Positions 35,184 through 44,886 of a stretch of 64,000 bases of DNA are shown one piece after another (positions within the stretch are counted from its first letter, which is position 1; each line of letters starts with the position of its first letter). The DNA is taken from NCBI RefSeq assembly GCF_000235425.2, contig NZ_KI912266.1:2476305-2540304 (forward strand), written 5' to 3'. Source of the stretch: Pseudofrankia saprophytica. Its GTDB lineage: Bacteria; Actinomycetota; Actinomycetes; Frankiales; Frankiaceae. Both the position numbers and the translations under genes were made by a program. The notes beneath the pieces were generated by a model. That model was not told the origin of the DNA and ran no database searches. It worked only from the letters and a program-made list of their open reading frames with translations.

Positions 35184-36791
35184 GTGCCAAGCAGTGAGCG
35201 GACCTACCCCGTCCAGACCGGCGCCGGGCGGAACCCGTCCGGCTCTCTCACCTCGTCGCGGTCCGCTCAGCGGGCCCTGGCCACGGACGTACTGACGTCC
35301 CCCGAGCTGGATCACATCGTCGACCTGGTCGCCTGGGTCGACGACGGCTGGCTGCACGTCGCCAACTCCCACGGCGCGGCTCGGGTGCCAGCCGCCGCGC
35401 CCGACGGCCCGTGGCAGGTGCTGCGCGGCCGCAACCCGGTCGAGACGCGGGACCCGCTGCACGCGGTGGGGTGCGCCGAGGCGCTCGCCGACCCGTCGCC
35501 GCCGAACGAGCGCAACTCGTACCCGCTCGCCGGGCCACGGCTCGCCTCGGTCTTCGCCGACCCGACCCGCTCGCCCGACGTCGTCGTCATGCACACCCCC
35601 GGTCACTACTGGCCGGAGCGCGGCGGCCACCTCGGCGAGCACGGATCACTCGACGCCGGCCAGTCGCGCGCTCCGCTGGTGCTGTCCGGCGCCGGTGTGC
35701 GCGCCCGCGGCCTGCTGGCGTGGCACGCCAGGGTCGTCGACGTCGGCCCGACGCTGGCCGCGCTCGCGGGCGCCCCGATGCCGGACGTCGAGGGCGCGGC
35801 GCTGGCCGACCTGCTTGCCGACGACCTCGCCGGGACGGCGCTGCCGCGCCACGTCGTCGGCCTGCTCTGGGACGGCACCAACTGCAACGACCTGCTCGCG
35901 CTGGCGGCGCGGGGCCGGCTGCCGAACGTGGCCCGGCTGCTCGCGCGCGGCTGCGCCCTGACCGGTGGCGCGGTGGCTGAGTTCCCGAGCGTGACGCTGA
36001 CCAACCACACGTCGGCGCTCACCGGCGTCGGCCCTGGCCGGCATGGAATCCTGAACAACGTCTACTTCGACCGGGCCACCGGCGAGCAGGTCGTCACCAA
36101 CGAGGTGAGCGTCTGGCACACCGCCTGCCAGCACCTGCGGCCCGGTGTCCGCACGGTGTTCGAGGCGATCGCCGCCGCCCGCCCGGACGCGATGACCGCG
36201 TGCGTCAACGAGCCGATCGACCGAGGCGCCACCTACTCGACCTTCGAGCTGGTCCGGGCGCTGGAGAGCCTCGACGGCGCCGGCGGGATGGCCGACCATC
36301 TGCCGCGCGGCGACGACGACCCGCACACCAGCCAGGAGTGGGCGACCGCGGACCGGGACTACGGCTGGTCCAGCCGGGTCGACGCGCTCGGGCTCAAGCA
36401 GGTGCTCGACCTGTGGGGAAGCGAGGACCCGCCGGCCTTCACCTGGTGGAACACCACCGTGACCGACACCGGCCACCACGGCGGGGGGCCGTACTCGGCC
36501 GAGGCGCGGGCCTCGCTCCTGGACTCGGATCGCCGCCTCGGCGTCTTCCTGGACCTGCTGGACGCCCGCGGCCTCACCGATCGGGTCGCGATCATGCTCA
36601 CCGCCGACCACGGCAGCGAGGGCGCGCGGACCACCTGCACCGGCGACTGGGACGAGGTACTGCGCGCCGCCGGTGTCACCTTTCGGGACGAGGCCTATGG
36701 CTTTCTCTACCTCGGTGAGCGCGATGACCTCGGCCGTGGCGAGCTGCCGCCCGAGCAGCGCCGCCCCGGTGACACCGAGACCACGCGCTGA
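35184..36791 (+). CDS. Alkaline-phosphatase-superfamily protein (type I phosphodiesterase-like)
   Basis: About 535 residues. Metal-site motifs: GLLWDGTNCNDLL, EFPSVTLTNHTSALTG with the nucleophile Thr in SVTLTNH, NTTVTDTGHHGGG and MLTADHGSEG. This layout fits nucleotide pyrophosphatase/phosphodiesterases; the N-terminal 230 residues hold a partly duplicated fold (MHTPGHYWPERGGHLGEHG). GTG 35184 has TAGTGT 7 bases upstream as a possible -10 of a leaderless transcript; longer starts (35115) are possible. Substrate unknown. No signal peptide, so probably cytoplasmic. Confidence 0.8.
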   Translation: MPSSERTYPVQTGAGRNPSGSLTSSRSAQRALATDVLTSPELDHIVDLVAWVDDGWLHVANSHGAARVPAAAPDGPWQVLRGRNPVETRDPLHAVGCAEALADPSPPNERNSYPLAGPRLASVFADPTRSPDVVVMHTPGHYWPERGGHLGEHGSLDAGQSRAPLVLSGAGVRARGLLAWHARVVDVGPTLAALAGAPMPDVEGAALADLLADDLAGTALPRHVVGLLWDGTNCNDLLALAARGRLPNVARLLARGCALTGGAVAEFPSVTLTNHTSALTGVGPGRHGILNNVYFDRATGEQVVTNEVSVWHTACQHLRPGVRTVFEAIAAARPDAMTACVNEPIDRGATYSTFELVRALESLDGAGGMADHLPRGDDDPHTSQEWATADRDYGWSSRVDALGLKQVLDLWGSEDPPAFTWWNTTVTDTGHHGGGPYSAEARASLLDSDRRLGVFLDLLDARGLTDRVAIMLTADHGSEGARTTCTGDWDEVLRAAGVTFRDEAYGFLYLGERDDLGRGELPPEQRRPGDTETTR

Positions 36792-36794
36792 CGC

Positions 36795-38438
36795 CTAGCG
36801 CTCCGGCTGGTCCGGCTGGACCGCCGCGGGCTCGGTGCCGCGCTGGCGCGGTGTCCGAGGTGCGCGGGGCGCGCGGGCCCGGCGCTGAGGCGGCGGGTCG
36901 AACAGGATCGGGTCGATCGGCCTCACGGTGGCGCCGGCGCCACCGCCGGGCGTGACGGCGACCGTCGGCAGCGGGCGGCCGGGACGGTTCGCCCTGGTCG
37001 CGTGCCGGGCGGCGGCCGAGCCGGGTGGCGCGAAGCCGGGCTGCCAGCGCTCCATCTCCGCCCTGAGCGACGTCGTGGCGCCGAGCTGGCAGAGCAGGCC
37101 AATCCCGCTCATCGTGACCCGGTGGATCAGCAGGTAGGACGGCGGCAGATTGAGCTGGCGGGAGACCTGGGCGGCCGGCGAGCGCCAGTCCGCCAGCCGC
37201 AGTGCCTGTTCTCGCAGCCACTGGCGGGAGAACGTGAACTCCTCCTCGGCGAGCGCGTCGAGCAGCGGGCCGAGATGTTCCAGGAGCTCCTGGGCGTCGA
37301 CCGTGACGTTCGGCCGGATGAACCCCTCCCGGCGCAGCCCTTCGATCACCTCTTCGGCGGCGTCCTCCTCCGCGAGGGCCGCGGCCTTGCCCACGCCGGC
37401 CGCACCCGTGCCCGCGCCTTTCGTGCCCGCGGCGGCGACAGCGCCGCTGGTGGCGGTGGCGCGACGGGCGTCGAGCGCGAGCCGGGTCAGCCGGCCCATC
37501 ACCTCGGGCAGCCCGTCCGGCAGCCGCGCCACCGCGCCGAAGTCCAGCACGCCGAGCCGGCCGTCGGCCAGCAGCCGGAAGTTGCCGGGGTGTGGGTCGG
37601 CGTGCAGCAGCCCGGAGCGCGCCGGGCAGGAGTAGAGGAACCGGCACAGCAACAGCCCCGCCCGGTCTCGCTGGGTCTGGTCCCCGCTGGCGATGACGTC
37701 CGCGAGCGGGAGGCCGTCGAGCCACTCGGCGACGAGCACGTGGTCGCTGGCCGCGAGCGGCCAGGGGATGGCGATGTCGGGGTCTGCCTGGTAGGCCTCG
37801 GCGAACGCGCGCTGCCAGCTCGCCTCCAGCCGGTAGTCAAGCTCCTCGGCGACCCGCGCCCGCAGCTCCTCGATCAGTGGTTTGACGTCCAGCCCCGGCG
37901 CGAGCGCGCCGAACAGGCGCGCGGCGCGGCCGAGCTGGGTCAGGTCGGACAGCAACGCCGGACCGGCGCCCGGGTACTGCACCTTCACCGCGACGGGCCG
38001 TCCGTCCGACCAGACCGCCCGGTGTACCTGCCCTATGCTGGCCGCCGCCGCGGGCACGTCGTCGAACGAGGCGAACAGCTCCCGCCAGTCCGGGCCCAGC
38101 TCGGCGGCGAGCACCTTGTGGATGGTCGCGGCGGGCAGCGGTGGGGCGGCTTCCTGCAGCTTGGTCAGCGCCGCCCGGTAGGGGCCGGCGACCTCGTCGG
38201 GCAGCGCGGCCTCGAAGACCGACAGCATCTGCCCCAGCTTCATCGCGCCGCCCTTGAGCTCGCCCAGGACCCGGAAGACCTGCTCGGCGGTGCGCTGCTG
38301 GAGTTCCGTCGCGACGGCCTCGGCGGGTCGGCCGCCGAGACGGCGGCCGACGCCGAGCGTCGCCCGGCCGGCGTAGCCAAGGGGGAGAGTGGCGAGCCGG
38401 GCCGTCCGCACGACGGCCCGGCGGGGGATGTCGGACAC
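36795..38438 (-). CDS. ABC1/AarF (UbiB) family atypical kinase
   Basis: About 547 residues. Family motifs: [17 protein letters not shown] (KxGQ), [37 protein letters not shown] and VLDFGAVA; together they form the atypical protein-kinase-like ATP site. Members bind ATP and act in quinone or lipid handling in some organisms; the actinobacterial role is not settled. Start set at GTG 38438 ([20 protein letters not shown]), which matches the usual N-terminus; an ATG at 38612 would overlap the upstream ThiF-like gene by 29 bases. Rv3197 is the M. tuberculosis equivalent next to whiB7. Confidence 0.88.
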   Translation of the reverse strand: MSDIPRRAVVRTARLATLPLGYAGRATLGVGRRLGGRPAEAVATELQQRTAEQVFRVLGELKGGAMKLGQMLSVFEAALPDEVAGPYRAALTKLQEAAPPLPAATIHKVLAAELGPDWRELFASFDDVPAAAASIGQVHRAVWSDGRPVAVKVQYPGAGPALLSDLTQLGRAARLFGALAPGLDVKPLIEELRARVAEELDYRLEASWQRAFAEAYQADPDIAIPWPLAASDHVLVAEWLDGLPLADVIASGDQTQRDRAGLLLCRFLYSCPARSGLLHADPHPGNFRLLADGRLGVLDFGAVARLPDGLPEVMGRLTRLALDARRATATSGAVAAAGTKGAGTGAAGVGKAAALAEEDAAEEVIEGLRREGFIRPNVTVDAQELLEHLGPLLDALAEEEFTFSRQWLREQALRLADWRSPAAQVSRQLNLPPSYLLIHRVTMSGIGLLCQLGATTSLRAEMERWQPGFAPPGSAAARHATRANRPGRPLPTVAVTPGGGAGATVRPIDPILFDPPPQRRARAPRAPRTPRQRGTEPAAVQPDQPER

Positions 38439-38583
38439 CCCCCCATCGTCCACCTCCCGCGCAGCAGGCACCCCGAATTCGGAGATCACCGGCCGGCGGG
38501 GCGGTGCGTCGACGTACCATTCCGCCGGCCACCAGACCGGACGCGAGGTCTCGGCGACCGGGTGTGGGGCGGCTGGGGCGCGG

Positions 38584-39675
38584 TCAGCCGGAATCCGGCC
38601 GCGTCGAGGCATCGGCTGCGCCGCAGGGGCAGTCGGCGTGTGGCCGCCAGCTGCGCCGGCGGACGCGCCAGTCGGGGGTCGCGATCTCCAAGGTTCCCGC
38701 GGCCGTGGCCGGCAGCGTCGCTGCGGTGGGCCCGGCGTCGAGAAAGGCGAGCGCCTGGGCGGCCGTGAGCGCGCTGACCTGTGCGGCGAGCGTCACATCA
38801 CACGGGTCCGGGCCGCTCTCGGCGCGCCGGGCGAGCTGCATGGCCAGCAGCGGCCAGGCCTCGTCAGCCGCGTACCGCCGCAGGTGCTGGCAGTGCAGGC
38901 ACGACGTTCGCCCAGGCACGACAAGCGGCCCGACCACCCCGGTGGTCTCCCGGATGCCGGTGAGCAGATGAGGCACCCCGGCGCGCGCCAGTTCCAGCGA
39001 CTCGTCGGGGCGTAGCACGGGCACCCCGACCGGGGCCAGCACGACCAGGTTCGGGTGGAACGGCGCGGCGGCGTCTCCGGAGCCCCCTGGGGCGCCGGGG
39101 GCCGGCTGCCGGGTCACCCGGCCCAGCGCCGCCATCGCGGCCAGTGCGCGGGGCCGGCCAATGGCGTCGAGACCCAACCCGCCGGGGGAGACGTCGGCTG
39201 GGCCGGCCAGTCCGGCATCGTCGACGACCACCCGCCCTACGCCGGCGGCGACGAGCAGCGTGGCGATGTGCGCGCCGACCCGGCCGGCGCCCCGGACGCG
39301 GACCCGGGCGCCCCGCCGCCCGGCGAGCACCCGGTGCGCGCCGCCGGGATGGTTGGCGGCCAGCGAGAGAGCGGCGAGATCCGGCCGCAGGCGATCGCGG
39401 TCGAGAGCGGGCAGCGGCGGTTGCTCGACGCCGTCCGGCGCGGCGTCGTCGAGCAGCCCGGCCTCGCCCAGCAGACCGAGCAACGCGGCGGTGGCCTGGT
39501 CGGCGCCGGTGGCCGGCCGGGTGCCGGCACGAGAGCCGTCCAGGGCATCGAGGGCGGCGACGTGCCCGGGTGTCACCCCGGGCAGGACGAGGGCGCGGGA
39601 CGGGTCGACCCCGAGCTGCAGGGTGGACCCGTCCCGCCACAGGCGGCGCAGGCCTGGCTTGAGCATCGGGCGCAT
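38584..39675 (-). CDS. ThiF/E1-like adenylation-domain protein
   Basis: 363 residues. A nucleotide-binding motif [15 protein letters not shown] sits mid-protein and the C-terminal part has SCLHCQHL and PCGA cysteines resembling the MoeB/ThiF zinc site. The classical catalytic Arg/Lys motifs are weak, so it may be a degenerate, non-standard family member. ATG 39675 has GAGGAGG 6 bases upstream. Short gap to the AarF-type kinase (about 145 bases), so the two are probably co-transcribed. Substrate unknown. Confidence 0.8.
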   Translation of the reverse strand: MRPMLKPGLRRLWRDGSTLQLGVDPSRALVLPGVTPGHVAALDALDGSRAGTRPATGADQATAALLGLLGEAGLLDDAAPDGVEQPPLPALDRDRLRPDLAALSLAANHPGGAHRVLAGRRGARVRVRGAGRVGAHIATLLVAAGVGRVVVDDAGLAGPADVSPGGLGLDAIGRPRALAAMAALGRVTRQPAPGAPGGSGDAAAPFHPNLVVLAPVGVPVLRPDESLELARAGVPHLLTGIRETTGVVGPLVVPGRTSCLHCQHLRRYAADEAWPLLAMQLARRAESGPDPCDVTLAAQVSALTAAQALAFLDAGPTAATLPATAAGTLEIATPDWRVRRRSWRPHADCPCGAADASTRPDSG

Positions 39676-39914
39676 GGCGCACCTCCTCGCCCGGGCCGGC
39701 GCCGCCCGGCGGACGGCGAGGCGCTGGACGCACGTCGCGGGATGTGGGCGCGGTCCCCCGGACCGCCGGCCCTGACAGCGCGCACGATCGCACAGCGCTC
39801 GCCGTCTCGGTATCCGCGCGCGCACGACTGTGGACAGTGGCGGTTTGACAGCCACGTCAGCGCGTCGTCGGCGGTGTGCGGTGACCCGCCTCCGCCGCGT
39901 CCACCGCCCGGGCG

Positions 39915-40067
39915 TCAGGCCTTGCCGAGGATCCGGTTGATCGTCGACCCACAGACCGGGCAGGTCCCCCTGGCCATCCGCCGGCCCGACTCGCTGATCC
40001 GCACCTCACCCTCGTAGTGGCGCTTCTCCTTGCACTTGACGCAGTAACCCTCGTAGCTGTCGGCCAC
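39915..40067 (-). CDS. DUF5679 small zinc-ribbon protein
   Basis: 50 residues: VADSYEGYCVKCKEKRHYEG ... TCPVCGST. Two CxxC pairs make a zinc ribbon. GTG 40067 has GGGAG 6 bases upstream. Related small proteins in actinobacteria are annotated DUF5679; function unknown. First gene of the likely unit with the ThiF-like and AarF-type genes. Confidence 0.85.
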   Translation of the reverse strand: MADSYEGYCVKCKEKRHYEGEVRISESGRRMARGTCPVCGSTINRILGKA

Positions 40068-40832
40068 GTGGATCTCCCTTCCCAGGTCCGACACCCGGCC
40101 ACGTCGCCGGGCGCGGACGCCCAGTGGTGCTCGGACACGGTGCTCGAGACGGCCGACGGCGGCGCTCGCCGCGTGGCTTCGCCGAACCCGGGTGGGCTCG
40201 CGTCGGCTGGCTGCCCGCCCAGGACGAGCCGGGGGGCGCGAAGGGAGCAGGGTCGCGTCCCGGCCCCTGGCACGGGCCGTCTCGGGCGCGGGGCCGATCC
40301 TCAGCTGGCCGGCCCGCGCCCGCCGCCCGGATCTCCTGTCCACCCAGAGGTCTGTGCGGTCTGTCCTCTGGGCCTGGCGGTCACGCGGCGGCAGGACCCA
40401 TCCTCCCGAGCCGGACACCAGGCGTGGTCAGTGGGCCGCTCGGCGGCACGGTCCCGAGACCACCGTCCGGGCAGCGGTGACCGCCCGGCGCGTCCGCCGA
40501 GGGTCCGGCGTTCGCCGGGGAGGAGACGCCGGCGGTGGTCCGCGCGACCCTGCTCCGGATCGTCACGGATACGTTGCGTGCGGGAGCGGGACGTCTGTGG
40601 CGAAGCCCGACGCTCGCGCTTTCTCTCCGCGAAACGACCGAACCACCGAAGGCTTCCTGGTGGTGACGCTGAGGTGATGTCAGGTCGGCCTAGTCGACGG
40701 GCCGGTATCGCCGCACGGCACCCGGGACCGGGTAGGCGGGCGGCTGATCCCGGTTGGCAACCGTTGGCCCGGAGGTGTCCGCGCCGGGACGCACCCGGCG
40801 CGCTCCTTCAGCAGGGGTGCGTCACCCGCCGG
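40068..40832. other. Intergenic region, no gene seen
   Basis: A 765-base gap between the DUF5679 gene and the DUF2342 gene stop. It contains a perfect 8-bp inverted repeat (CCCAGAGG at 40343-40350 and complement at 40365-40372, loop of 14). Reading frames are Arg-rich and lack codon preference. No tRNA-like structure noted. Confidence 0.4.
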
Positions 40833-42206
40833 CTATGCCGACGCGTCGGGATCCGGCTCGTCGGGACCCTCGTTGGGAGGCGTGTCCCGCAGCTTCTCGA
40901 TCTCGGCGATCGGGTCCAGCAGGCTCGCCGTGGCGCCGGAGACGAATCCCTCCGGGTTGGCCAGGTCGTCCGCCGACGGCAACAGGTCCGGATGGCCCCA
41001 GACGGCGTCGCGCCCGTCGGAACCGCGCGCCACCCGCAGCGCCTCCCACAGCGCCGCGGCCTCTCGCAGCCGCCGCGGCCGCAGGGACAGGCCCACCAGG
41101 GTCGCGAAGGTCTGCTCGGCAGGGCCGCCCTCGGCTCGCCGCCGACGCACCATCTCGCGCAGCCGGGCGGCGGCGGGCAGGTGCTCGCTGGCCGCGATGT
41201 CGGTGACGTGGTCGACCCAGCCCTCGACGAGGGCGAGCGCGACCTCCAGGCGGCCGAGCGCCGCCTCCTGCTCCGGCGTCGTGGCGTCGGCGAACACGTC
41301 CTCGCCGAGCGCCTCGGAGAGCTTCTCCGGATCCGTGATCATGGTGGGGTCGACCATCCGCATGACCTGGCCCAGCGCCTCCTGATCGACGGTGATGCCG
41401 CGGGCGTACTCCTCCACGGTGCCGAGCAGGTGGGCGCGCAGCCACGGGACGTGGGCGAACAGCCGCGTCGCCGTGGCCTCTCGCAGCGCCAGGTAGATCC
41501 GGACCTCCTCGGCCTCGATGCCGAGGCCCTCGCCGAAGGCGGCGACATTCGCCGGCAACAGCGCGGCCGTCCCGACTGGCGCCAGCGGGAGCCCGATCTC
41601 GGTCGACGACACGACCTCCCCGGCGAGGGTCCCGATCGCCTGGCCGACCTGGGCGCCGAACAGCATTCCGCCAACCCGGTTCATCATCTCGACGACCGGG
41701 CCGCCGGCCGCCATCAGCTGGCCGAGGTCGAGGCCGGGCGGCAGCGCCGCCGCGACCTCCGGCGGCAGGCCCTCGGCGCCGCCGAGCTGGGCGAGGCCAC
41801 CGGACAGGCCCGCGCGCATCGCCTCGACCACCTTCGTGGCGACCGGGTCGCACAGCGTCCGCCAGACCGGGAGCGTCGCCTCGATCCACTGCTGCCTGGA
41901 CCAGGCACGGGCCGTCGATCCGCCGGCCGGCAGGGAGGTGACCGGGTCGAGCCAGATGTCGGCGATGCGCAGCGCGCCGGCGACGTTCTCCTCGTCCGCC
42001 GCGGTGATCGCCGGGTCGTCGGAGCCGACGGTCCTGGCCGCCACCTGCCGGGCAAGCTCCCAGTTGACCGGGCCACCCTGCCAGGACAGCAGTTTCTCCA
42101 ACTCGGCGAAGAACGGCGCCGCGCCGCCGAACGGGCCGAGCGGCCCCTTCTCAGGGTCCCCGCCCCCATCACCTGGGGTGAAGCCGAACGGAAACTGGCT
42201 ACTCAT
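40833..42206 (-). CDS. DUF2342 family putative zinc-dependent metallopeptidase
   Basis: 457 residues. Conserved landmarks of the family: an acid N-terminal segment, MNRVGGMLFGAQVGQAIGTL, YLALREATATRLFAHVPWLR and VEGWVDHVTDIA. No classical HExxH motif is visible; the family is described as a putative metallopeptidase and no activity is proven. Orthologous in position to Rv3195 of M. tuberculosis. ATG 42206 follows GAGGGTG; an earlier start at 42302 adds 32 residues of off-frame character. Disordered Pro/Asp tail. Confidence 0.87.
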   Translation of the reverse strand: MSSQFPFGFTPGDGGGDPEKGPLGPFGGAAPFFAELEKLLSWQGGPVNWELARQVAARTVGSDDPAITAADEENVAGALRIADIWLDPVTSLPAGGSTARAWSRQQWIEATLPVWRTLCDPVATKVVEAMRAGLSGGLAQLGGAEGLPPEVAAALPPGLDLGQLMAAGGPVVEMMNRVGGMLFGAQVGQAIGTLAGEVVSSTEIGLPLAPVGTAALLPANVAAFGEGLGIEAEEVRIYLALREATATRLFAHVPWLRAHLLGTVEEYARGITVDQEALGQVMRMVDPTMITDPEKLSEALGEDVFADATTPEQEAALGRLEVALALVEGWVDHVTDIAASEHLPAAARLREMVRRRRAEGGPAEQTFATLVGLSLRPRRLREAAALWEALRVARGSDGRDAVWGHPDLLPSADDLANPEGFVSGATASLLDPIAEIEKLRDTPPNEGPDEPDPDASA

Positions 42207-42378
42207 CGGCTCGACACCCTCGCTGCGTGCTGTGCGGACATGTATCCACCGTAGTGCGGCGTCGGCCGTTTCGGGCGCCGAGCGCCCGTACCAGCGACCC
42301 ATCGGGCGTGGGCCAGGCCGCCACCAGACCTCATGATCAAGAAAGCCTCGGTTTGGTCACAACGGCTACCGTCGCCGT

Positions 42379-42891
42379 ATGGACATCTCCCTGGCCGCCT
42401 CCTCGGTCGGTGCGGACGGCGGTGCGCTCGTCGTCGCCGAGCTGCGGGACTCCCCGCTGTCGGTGGACGAGTGCCTGGCCGCGGTCTCGCTGCCCGGGGC
42501 GGGCGGTACCGCGCTGTTCGTCGGGACCGTCCGTGACCACGACGACGGGCGTCCCGTCGTCGAGCTGGAGTATGTCGCGCACCCGCTCGCCGAGCGCGAG
42601 ATGACAGCCGTCGCCCGCGAGGTCGCGGACGGCGCCGCTCCGGGGGCGACCGGCGCCCCCGCGAGCCGCGGCGTGCTGGCGGTCGCCGTGGTGCACCGCA
42701 CCGGGCTGCTGACGATCGGGGACATCGCGGTCGTCGCGGCCGCGTCGGCGGCGCACCGGGCCGAGGCCTTCGCCGCGTGCCGCCAGCTCATCGACGAGGT
42801 CAAGGGCCGGGTGCCCATCTGGAAGCGGCAGCTGTTCGCCGATGGCACCTCGGAATGGGTAGGCGCCTGCTCAAGTGGGCACCTACGATAG
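42379..42891 (+). CDS. moaE: Molybdopterin synthase catalytic subunit MoaE
   Basis: 170 residues. MoaE signatures: FVGTVRDHDDGRPVVELEYV, the central VAVVHRTGLLTIGDIAVVA and the C-terminal VKGRVPIWKRQLFADGTSEW with the catalytic Lys residues. It adds sulfur from MoaD to precursor Z, making molybdopterin. MoeZ elsewhere in this window can serve that route. TACCGT ends 6 bases before the ATG, so the message may be leaderless. Family length normal apart from an N-terminal extension of about 20 residues. Confidence 0.9.
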   Translation: MDISLAASSVGADGGALVVAELRDSPLSVDECLAAVSLPGAGGTALFVGTVRDHDDGRPVVELEYVAHPLAEREMTAVAREVADGAAPGATGAPASRGVLAVAVVHRTGLLTIGDIAVVAAASAAHRAEAFAACRQLIDEVKGRVPIWKRQLFADGTSEWVGACSSGHLR

Positions 42892-42991
42892 AGCTGGGCC
42901 TGGACAGATCCTGATCATCTACCTCGCTGATCCCAACTCTCCTGGTCAACCCCCTTTTCGTTCGCTTCCCCTTCCTCGCGTCGAGGCCGCC

Positions 42992-43447
42992 ATGTGGTTG
43001 CTTCTGATTCCCCCCGCGGCGCTACTGCTGGCGCTGCTGTGGACCGCGCTGCGCGGTCGTCCGAAGCGAGCCCGAGAAGCGATGATCACCATCGAGGGCT
43101 ACCGCCGGAGCATGGACGCGCTGGCGAGACCCGTCGATCCCTCCGCCGGAAGCGCCCCGAAGGACGCGGTCTATCCGGGCGACGCCGTCCGGGGGGCCAA
43201 GGCTGCGGCCCCTGCCCGCGAGGCGATGGCTGGGCGGCCGGCCAGGCCCCCACGGGTGGAAGCCGTCGTCCCGGCCGCGCGGGTCGTCGACGACCAGGTG
43301 CCGGGGGACAGGGCGTCGGGGGACCGGATGCCGGAGGACAGGGCGTCGGAGGACAGGGCACCGAAGGACTCGGCGGACGCCGAGCTCGCGCGGCGGCGGG
43401 CGGTGCCGGAGGCGACCGGACCGCTGGGAAGCGAGCCGGCTCGCTAG
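42992..43447 (+). CDS. Small membrane-anchored protein with pentapeptide repeats
   Basis: 151 residues. A single N-terminal membrane helix (MWLLLIPPAALLLALLWTAL) is followed by a basic stop-transfer segment and a disordered charged tail. GAGG lies 5 bases before the ATG. The tail contains five tandem 15-base units giving VPGDR, ASGDR, MPEDR, ASEDR, APKDS (43298-43372). Function unknown. It sits between moaE and the PDZ-Lon protease gene. Confidence 0.65.
   Translation: MWLLLIPPAALLLALLWTALRGRPKRAREAMITIEGYRRSMDALARPVDPSAGSAPKDAVYPGDAVRGAKAAAPAREAMAGRPARPPRVEAVVPAARVVDDQVPGDRASGDRMPEDRASEDRAPKDSADAELARRRAVPEATGPLGSEPAR
43298..43372 (+). repeat. Five 15-bp tandem units inside the small membrane protein
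   Basis: Five in-frame 15-base units (GCGTCGGAGGACAGG type) encode five similar charged pentapeptides; a fast-changing coding repeat. Confidence 0.8.
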
Positions 43448-43552
43448 GCCGGACGCGCGGACATCCCTGGTCAGCGCCCGGGATGTCTGCGTGGGCCAGG
43501 GCCGGTCGGTGGGAGCCACTGTCGGGATCTAGGCCTACGTAGACTGCGGGAC

Positions 43553-44629
43553 ATGGCCCGCAGGACTCAGACCCTGGTCGTCGCGTCGGTGCTCGCGCTG
43601 GTGCTGGGGATAGCGGGGCTGTGGCTTCCGGTGCCGTTCGTGACGCTGGCCCCGGGGCCGGTGACGGACACGCTCGGCAGCGTCAAGGGCGTGACGCTGA
43701 TCGACATCAAGGGGCGCCAGACGTACCCGACCAGCGGGAAGCTGGAACTCACCACCGTCGAGGAGACGCCCCGGCTGAACCTGCTGGGCGCCCTCGAGGA
43801 CTGGGTCGACGGTGATCGCGCGGTCGTTCCCCGGGAGCTGATCGAGCCGCCTGGCTCGACCCAGGAGCAGATCCAGCAGGAGAACACCCAGGCGATGCTG
43901 GACTCCCAGGATCAGGCGACCGCGGCGGCGCTGACCGAGCTGGGCATCGAGTCGACCGGCACCTCCGTCGTCGTGGTCGCCGTGCCCACCGACTCGCCGG
44001 CGACGGGCAAGCTGTCGCCCGGTGACATCGTGACCGAGGTCAACGGCACACCGGTGCATTCCCAGGTCGAGCTGCGTGGAGAGATCGGCAAGGCCAAGCC
44101 GGGCGAGGATGTCAAAATCACCTTCCAGCACGGCGCGACGTCGTCCTCCTCGTCGTCCTCGTCGAACGGTGGCGGCACCCCGACGACAACCGTCATCACC
44201 ACCGGAACGGCTCCCGACGACAAGACCCGGCCGATCATCGGGATCACGACGACGGAGAAGCGGACCTACCCGTTCACCGTTCGAATCCGGATCTCGGACG
44301 TCGGCGGACCGAGCGCGGGGCTGATGTTCGCCCTGGGCATCATCGACCTGCTCACGCCGGGGCAGCTCACCGGCGGCCGGATCATCGCTGGTACCGGCAC
44401 GATCGACACCACCGGCAAGGTCGGCCCCATCGGGGGCATCCAGCAGAAGATCCTCGGCGCCCGCGGCTCGGGCGCGACCGTGTTCCTCGTCCCCGCGGAC
44501 AACTGCGCGGACGCGAAGAAGATGGCCCCGAGCGGTCTGACTCTGATCAAGGTCGACAAGCTCTCGAACGCCCTCGACGCCCTAGAGAAGCTCGGCGGCC
44601 CCCAGAGGTCATCGATCCCGACCTGCTGA
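43553..44629 (+). CDS. YlbL-type PDZ-Lon (S16) membrane protease
   Basis: 358 residues. N-terminal membrane helix, PDZ domain (SPATGKLSPGDIVTEVNGTP, about 140-200) and a Lon-type serine protease domain with Ser 254 in GGPSAGLMF and Lys 299 in GIQQKI, the S16 dyad with normal spacing. A run of eight Ser residues (about 200-207) links the PDZ core to the rest. Rv3194c is the M. tuberculosis counterpart; B. subtilis YlbL acts in DNA-damage checkpoint recovery, but here the role is only inference. Confidence 0.92.
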   Translation: MARRTQTLVVASVLALVLGIAGLWLPVPFVTLAPGPVTDTLGSVKGVTLIDIKGRQTYPTSGKLELTTVEETPRLNLLGALEDWVDGDRAVVPRELIEPPGSTQEQIQQENTQAMLDSQDQATAAALTELGIESTGTSVVVVAVPTDSPATGKLSPGDIVTEVNGTPVHSQVELRGEIGKAKPGEDVKITFQHGATSSSSSSSSNGGGTPTTTVITTGTAPDDKTRPIIGITTTEKRTYPFTVRIRISDVGGPSAGLMFALGIIDLLTPGQLTGGRIIAGTGTIDTTGKVGPIGGIQQKILGARGSGATVFLVPADNCADAKKMAPSGLTLIKVDKLSNALDALEKLGGPQRSSIPTC

Positions 44630-44753
44630 CTGTGCTGATGGTTCGCTCCGTCCGGGCGGCGCGCTCCGGCCCCGTACTCGCTTCGCTCCCATGGGACCTC
44701 CGCGCGCCGTCCTCCTGCGCTCACGCGCGCTCCTGCGACCTCCGCTGCGGCAC

Positions 44754-44777
44754 CCCTACGTCGCTTCGCTCGTAGGG
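44754..44777. repeat. Stem-loop with TCGCTTCGCT loop, copy 1
   Basis: CCCTACG and CGTAGGG form a perfect 7-bp stem around the loop TCGCTTCGCT. Intergenic, after the PDZ-Lon protease gene. A partner element with the same loop lies 100 bases on. Confidence 0.6.
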
Positions 44778-44858
44778 ATGCCTCCGCGGAGGCGCGCCTC
44801 CGCGCCAGCTCGGTCGCGATCCGCTGGAACGTTGCGAAACCACAGCAGGCTCGGCGGG

Positions 44859-44880
44859 GCCACGTCGCTTCGCTCGTGGC
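44859..44880. repeat. Stem-loop with TCGCTTCGCT loop, copy 2
   Basis: GCCACG and CGTGGC form a perfect 6-bp stem around the same loop TCGCTTCGCT as copy 1. The stem differs from copy 1 but stays fully paired (compensatory changes). It ends 6 bases before the PPA1309 stop codon, so it may act as a transcript end for convergent genes. Confidence 0.6.
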
Positions 44881-44886
44881 TGGGCC

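Noticed and set aside
40017-42254. Long frame antisense to the DUF2342 gene
   Set aside because: No recognisable domain and shadow composition; the minus-strand frame matches the DUF2342 family.
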